The position numbers and the translations under genes are program-made. The notes beneath the pieces are model-generated. The model did no database searches and was not told the origin of the DNA. It saw only the letters and a list, made by a program, of their open reading frames with translations. Shown piece by piece: positions 7,640 to 10,483 of a DNA stretch of 10,483 bases. Each line of letters starts with the position of its first letter. Position 1 is the first letter of the stretch. Source of the stretch: Verrucomicrobiales bacterium (GTDB lineage Bacteria; Verrucomicrobiota; Verrucomicrobiia; Limisphaerales; UBA1100); NCBI GenBank assembly GCA_002718935.1, contig PBFV01000061.1, forward strand, positions 6,961 to 17,443. The letters are read 5' to 3'.

Positions 7640-7712
7640 TCGCCCTACAAATTCGCGTATGAGCAGACTTACTCAGTAGCTTAATTAGACTTGATTCCAA
7701 TCCAAGGTCAAC

Positions 7713-7717
7713 TAAGG
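7713..7717 (+). promoter_or_regulatory. Ribosome-binding site of the second sulfatase gene
   Basis: TAAGG ends 9 nt before the ATG at 7727, a normal spacing, and supports that start over an in-frame TTG at 7691, which would put a hydrophilic stretch in front of the signal peptide. The 87-bp gap around it (7640-7726) has an AT-rich stretch (ttaattaga, 7681-7689) but no convincing terminator or sigma-70 promoter. Confidence 0.5.
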
Positions 7718-7726
7718 CTCAAACGC

Positions 7727-9325
7727 ATGATGACTCGGCTTTGTTCTCTGTTATGTTCCGTGGCGTTTGGGTTTGGCTTGGCCGCCAAGGAGCCGAATAT
7801 TTTGTTCGCGTTCGCGGATGACTGGGGCCGGCAGGCGGGCATTTATGCGAAAGTGGATGGGACCGGGACCATCAATGACGTTACCCGCACGCCGAATTTC
7901 GACCGGCTTTCCAAGCGCGGGGTGCTGTTCACCAATGCATCGGTCAATGCTCCCTCATGCACGCCGTGCCGCAGCTCGATTTTGTCTGGGCGCAATTTTT
8001 GGGAGACCGGTCGCGGCGCGATATTGCAGGGAGCGATTTGGGACGAGACCATTCCCACATGGCCACTACTGTTGCGTGACTCGGGTTATCACATTGGCAA
8101 GGCCTATAAAGTATGGAGTCCGGGTACGCCGCGTGATGCGGGGTTTGGCGGGCAGAAGCACAATTACCAACCGGCCGGCGGTAAGTTCAATGGCTTTTCA
8201 CAATACGTGATGGGGCGCGGGGCCCGATTAGGTTCGATGGCAAAAGCCAAGGAGGAGTTGTACCGCGAAGTTCGGGAAAACTTCCGCGGGTTCCTGAAGG
8301 ATCGCAAGGAGGGCCAGCCGTTTGCGTATTGGTTCGGGCCAACCAATGTGCATCGCAAATGGATCAAGGGTTCCGGTAAAAAATTGTGGCGAATTGATCC
8401 GGATGATTTGAAGGGCAAAATGCCGCCATTCCTGCCGGACGTGCACGCGGTCCGTGAAGATTTGGCCGATTACCTCGGTGAGATCGCCGCCTTCGATGCC
8501 GCGCTGGGCATACTCATTGAGGAGCTGAAAAAGGCCGGCGAATACGACAACACGCTGATTGTGGTCAGTGGCGATCACGGCCCGCCGGGATTTCCGCATG
8601 GCAAATGTAACCTTTACGACTTCGGCACCCGCGTCTGCCTCACCATTGCGGGGCCCGGCGTGAAGGGTGGCCGCATCGTGAATGACTTCATTTGCCTGCC
8701 CGACTTGGCGCCGACCTTTCTCGAGGCCGGGCAAACCAAGGTGCCCGCTGGCATGTCCGCGCGCAGCCTATGGAATGTGTTGAAATCCGACCAAGACGGC
8801 TGGGTGGATCCCAAGCGCGATGCAAACTTCACCGGTCGCGAACGGCACGTGCAAAGGGCGCGCGCCGGCCAGACGCCGTATCCGCAGCGCGCCATTCGCA
8901 CCAAGGATTTTCAATTCATCATCAACTTCCGTCCCGACCGCTGGCCACTCGGCGATCCATACCTGCTCGGCACCGACAAGGAACCCACGCTGGAGCAAAT
9001 GGAGCGCAACACGTTTGTCACACTGCCCGACGAGGATGCCGGCCCAACCAAGGCCTGGATCGTGGCCAATCGCGCCGATCCCAAGGTGAAGCCCTACTTT
9101 GAGCACGCTTACAACAAACGCCCGCGCGAGGAGCTTTTCGACCTGCGCAAGGATCCGCACCAGATGAAAAACGTGGCCGCCGACCCGGCTTACGCCAAGG
9201 AAAAGGCCAAGTTGCGCGCGCGCCTGCTGGCCTACCTCAAGGCCACCAACGATCCACGCCTGATCGAGAACGGCAAATTCTTCGAAAACCCGCCGATGTC
9301 CGGCACGGCCCAGGACGCCAAGTAA
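7727..9325 (+). CDS. Secreted S1-family sulfatase, N-sulfoglucosamine sulfohydrolase-like
   Basis: 532 residues. A signal peptide covers about 1-20 (GLAA before KEPNILF). The sulfatase core includes D31-D32 in ADDWG, the formylglycine motif CTPCR (78-82) with SSILSGR after it, H209 in TNVHRKW, and D283-H284 in GDHGPPG with K293 shortly after. The short N-terminal ADDWGRQAGIY segment and overall layout recall heparan N-sulfatase (SGSH)-type enzymes rather than the arylsulfatase type next door, but substrate cannot be decided from sequence alone. The usual GKxH motif appears as GKAYKVWSPG (from G124), where the histidine is not in its normal place. The C-terminal part (about 365-532) is the usual small sulfatase subdomain with ELFDLRKDP. 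It requires a formylglycine-generating enzyme from elsewhere. It follows the fusion sulfatase in the same direction and converges on the next gene, 12 bp away. Confidence 0.9.
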   Translation: MMTRLCSLLCSVAFGFGLAAKEPNILFAFADDWGRQAGIYAKVDGTGTINDVTRTPNFDRLSKRGVLFTNASVNAPSCTPCRSSILSGRNFWETGRGAILQGAIWDETIPTWPLLLRDSGYHIGKAYKVWSPGTPRDAGFGGQKHNYQPAGGKFNGFSQYVMGRGARLGSMAKAKEELYREVRENFRGFLKDRKEGQPFAYWFGPTNVHRKWIKGSGKKLWRIDPDDLKGKMPPFLPDVHAVREDLADYLGEIAAFDAALGILIEELKKAGEYDNTLIVVSGDHGPPGFPHGKCNLYDFGTRVCLTIAGPGVKGGRIVNDFICLPDLAPTFLEAGQTKVPAGMSARSLWNVLKSDQDGWVDPKRDANFTGRERHVQRARAGQTPYPQRAIRTKDFQFIINFRPDRWPLGDPYLLGTDKEPTLEQMERNTFVTLPDEDAGPTKAWIVANRADPKVKPYFEHAYNKRPREELFDLRKDPHQMKNVAADPAYAKEKAKLRARLLAYLKATNDPRLIENGKFFENPPMSGTAQDAK

Positions 9326-9337
9326 ACCGGCTGCTCG

Positions 9338-10483
9338 TTACCGCTGCTGAATGCGGTACAGATGCGTGGCGCTGCGGAGGAAGAGGGCGCCGTCGGCCAC
9401 GGCCGGCGTGGCTTTGAACACGCCGTCCAATTTGTTCTGCGCCAGCACTTTGAATTTTCGGCCGGCGACCAGCACCGTGGTTTTGCCCTCACGATTAACG
9501 AAGTAGAGCTTACCGTTGATCTCCGTGGGTGAGGCGTCATGGTTGCCGCCGAGGCGTTCGCGCCAAAGTTCCTTGCCGGTAAGCGCATCGAGGCAGCCGG
9601 CCACGCCGCCATCGTGCACGGCATAGATTTCCTTGCCCAATAATAAGGGCGACGGCACGTGGCCAATGCCGGTGGAGAATTGCCACACGCGCTGGCTTTC
9701 CTTGAGTTTCCCTTGGCCCGGTTTCACGGCGTAGATACAAAAGTGATCCTGCCGGATGGAACCCACAATGTAGAAGAGGCCGTTGCCGTACGAGGGCCGG
9801 CCGACGATGGAGAAGCCGGTGTACGGAAACCACCAAAGTTCCTTGCCGGTGGCCGGATCAAACGCCGCCGAATGAAACGCGCCTGAGACAATCATCTGCG
9901 GCTTGCCGTTGATCGCCTGCACGAGCGGTGTGGAGTAGGCCATCTTGTTGATGCGGCGGCGGGACGGCGAGGGGTCCTTTTCGGCCGCCTCAAGATGAGC
10001 GCGTTCCTGTTTCCATTTTACCTTGCCGGTGCGCTTGTCCAGCGCGGCGATGAACTGGTTGTCGATACCGTCACAGGTGAGAATCAGCAGGTCGCCGTGT
10101 AGAATGGGCGAACTCGCGCCGCCCTGGATCACGTTGTATTTCAGCTCGGTATTCTTCCAAACAATTTTCCCTGCGTTATTCAGGCAAACGGTTCCGCGCG
10201 GCCCGAAGTGCACATAAATTCGTTCACCATCCAAGACCGGTGTGGGCGAGGCATAACCGTTGAGCCGATGCTTAGGCCCGGCGATTTTCGTGGTGAGCAC
10301 CTTCACGTCGTGCAACAGCTTGCCGGTCTTGAGGTCGAGACAAACCGCGTGCAGCGCCTTGCCGCCATTGTGCGAACTGGTCATCCAGATTTGTCCCGCG
10401 CCTATCACTGGCGACGAATAGCCTTCGCCAGGCACGGGCATTTTCCACGCGATATTTTTCGTCTCACTCCATTCAGTGGGAAT
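9338..10483 (-). CDS. PQQ-like (BamB-type) beta-propeller repeat protein, N-terminus beyond the right edge
   Basis: On the reverse strand the frame is open from the right edge to the TAA at 9338-9340, giving 381 visible residues; the first visible ones (IPTEWSETKNIAWKMPVPG) continue upstream, so the methionine at 10441 is internal. Propeller-blade motifs of the form AxDxxTGKxxW recur at about 47-60 (VCLDLKTGKLLHDV), 99-111 (VCLNNAGKIVWKN), 146-159 (AALDKRTGKVKWKQ), 206-219 (AAFDPATGKELWWF) and 295-309 (GCLDALTGKELWRE), matching the PQQ-like domain (PF13360 type). The recurrent SSPVI/SPTPVL/SPILHG strands also fit. Nothing visible indicates true PQQ-dependent dehydrogenase activity; such proteins are very numerous in Planctomycetota and Verrucomicrobiota and are probably exported scaffold or binding proteins. 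It is transcribed towards the sulfatase genes, so it belongs to a different transcript. Confidence 0.92.
   Translation of the reverse strand: MPTEWSETKNIAWKMPVPGEGYSSPVIGAGQIWMTSSHNGGKALHAVCLDLKTGKLLHDVKVLTTKIAGPKHRLNGYASPTPVLDGERIYVHFGPRGTVCLNNAGKIVWKNTELKYNVIQGGASSPILHGDLLILTCDGIDNQFIAALDKRTGKVKWKQERAHLEAAEKDPSPSRRRINKMAYSTPLVQAINGKPQMIVSGAFHSAAFDPATGKELWWFPYTGFSIVGRPSYGNGLFYIVGSIRQDHFCIYAVKPGQGKLKESQRVWQFSTGIGHVPSPLLLGKEIYAVHDGGVAGCLDALTGKELWRERLGGNHDASPTEINGKLYFVNREGKTTVLVAGRKFKVLAQNKLDGVFKATPAVADGALFLRSATHLYRIQQR

Noticed and set aside
7691..7726. TTG start 12 codons upstream for the second sulfatase
   Set aside because: It would place a hydrophilic stretch in front of the signal peptide, while the ATG at 7727 has TAAGG at normal spacing.
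9339..9358. Inverted repeat TACCGC/GCGGTA with an 8-nt loop at the convergent junction, as a bidirectional terminator
   Set aside because: The stem is only 6 bp, lies within the last codons of the reverse-strand gene and has no following T-run, so it cannot be supported as an intrinsic terminator.

Overview
The window is protein-coding DNA of moderately high GC (about 60% by eye) from a bacterial chromosome. It carries six forward genes followed by one convergent gene at the right edge. The mix points to the PVC superphylum: exported sulfatases of the Cys-type S1 family, Asp-box beta-propellers, a DUF6807/PmoA-like protein, an exported amidohydrolase and a PQQ-like propeller protein. A marine or aquatic Verrucomicrobiota or Planctomycetota member is most likely. 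This assignment is inferred from gene content; there is no rRNA or other marker. I see no tRNA, rRNA, CRISPR array, insertion sequence or phage gene.

Layout. Positions 1-5235 hold four tightly packed forward genes: a 5'-truncated Asp-box/glycosidase-like propeller protein with a C-terminal beta-sandwich, a sialidase-superfamily protein with three Asp boxes, a DUF6807 protein, and an amidohydrolase of the YtcJ/Amidohydro_3 type. All three junctions are 4-nt ATGA overlaps, so this is very probably one translationally coupled operon. After 55 bp comes a sulfatase (5291-7639) whose C-terminal ~290 residues form a putative zinc metallopeptidase (HExxH plus a downstream EGGAEY). After a further 87 bp comes a second sulfatase (7727-9325), similar in layout to N-sulfoglucosamine sulfohydrolases. 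Twelve bases beyond its stop codon lies the stop of a reverse-strand PQQ-like beta-propeller gene that runs off the right edge.

How the genes may work together. Every forward gene whose N-terminus is visible starts with a Sec-type signal peptide, so the products act in the periplasm or outside the cell. Two sulfatases, two glycan-type propellers, an amidohydrolase and a peptidase module suggest stepwise breakdown of a sulfated, possibly protein-linked, glycan. The sulfatases need a formylglycine-generating enzyme, which is not encoded here. No SusC/SusD pair or dedicated regulator is visible, so the locus is not a canonical polysaccharide-utilization locus as seen here.

The most unusual item is the single-chain sulfatase-metallopeptidase fusion. 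Lesser points are a three-cysteine insertion in the DUF6807 protein and the row of identical start/stop overlaps.
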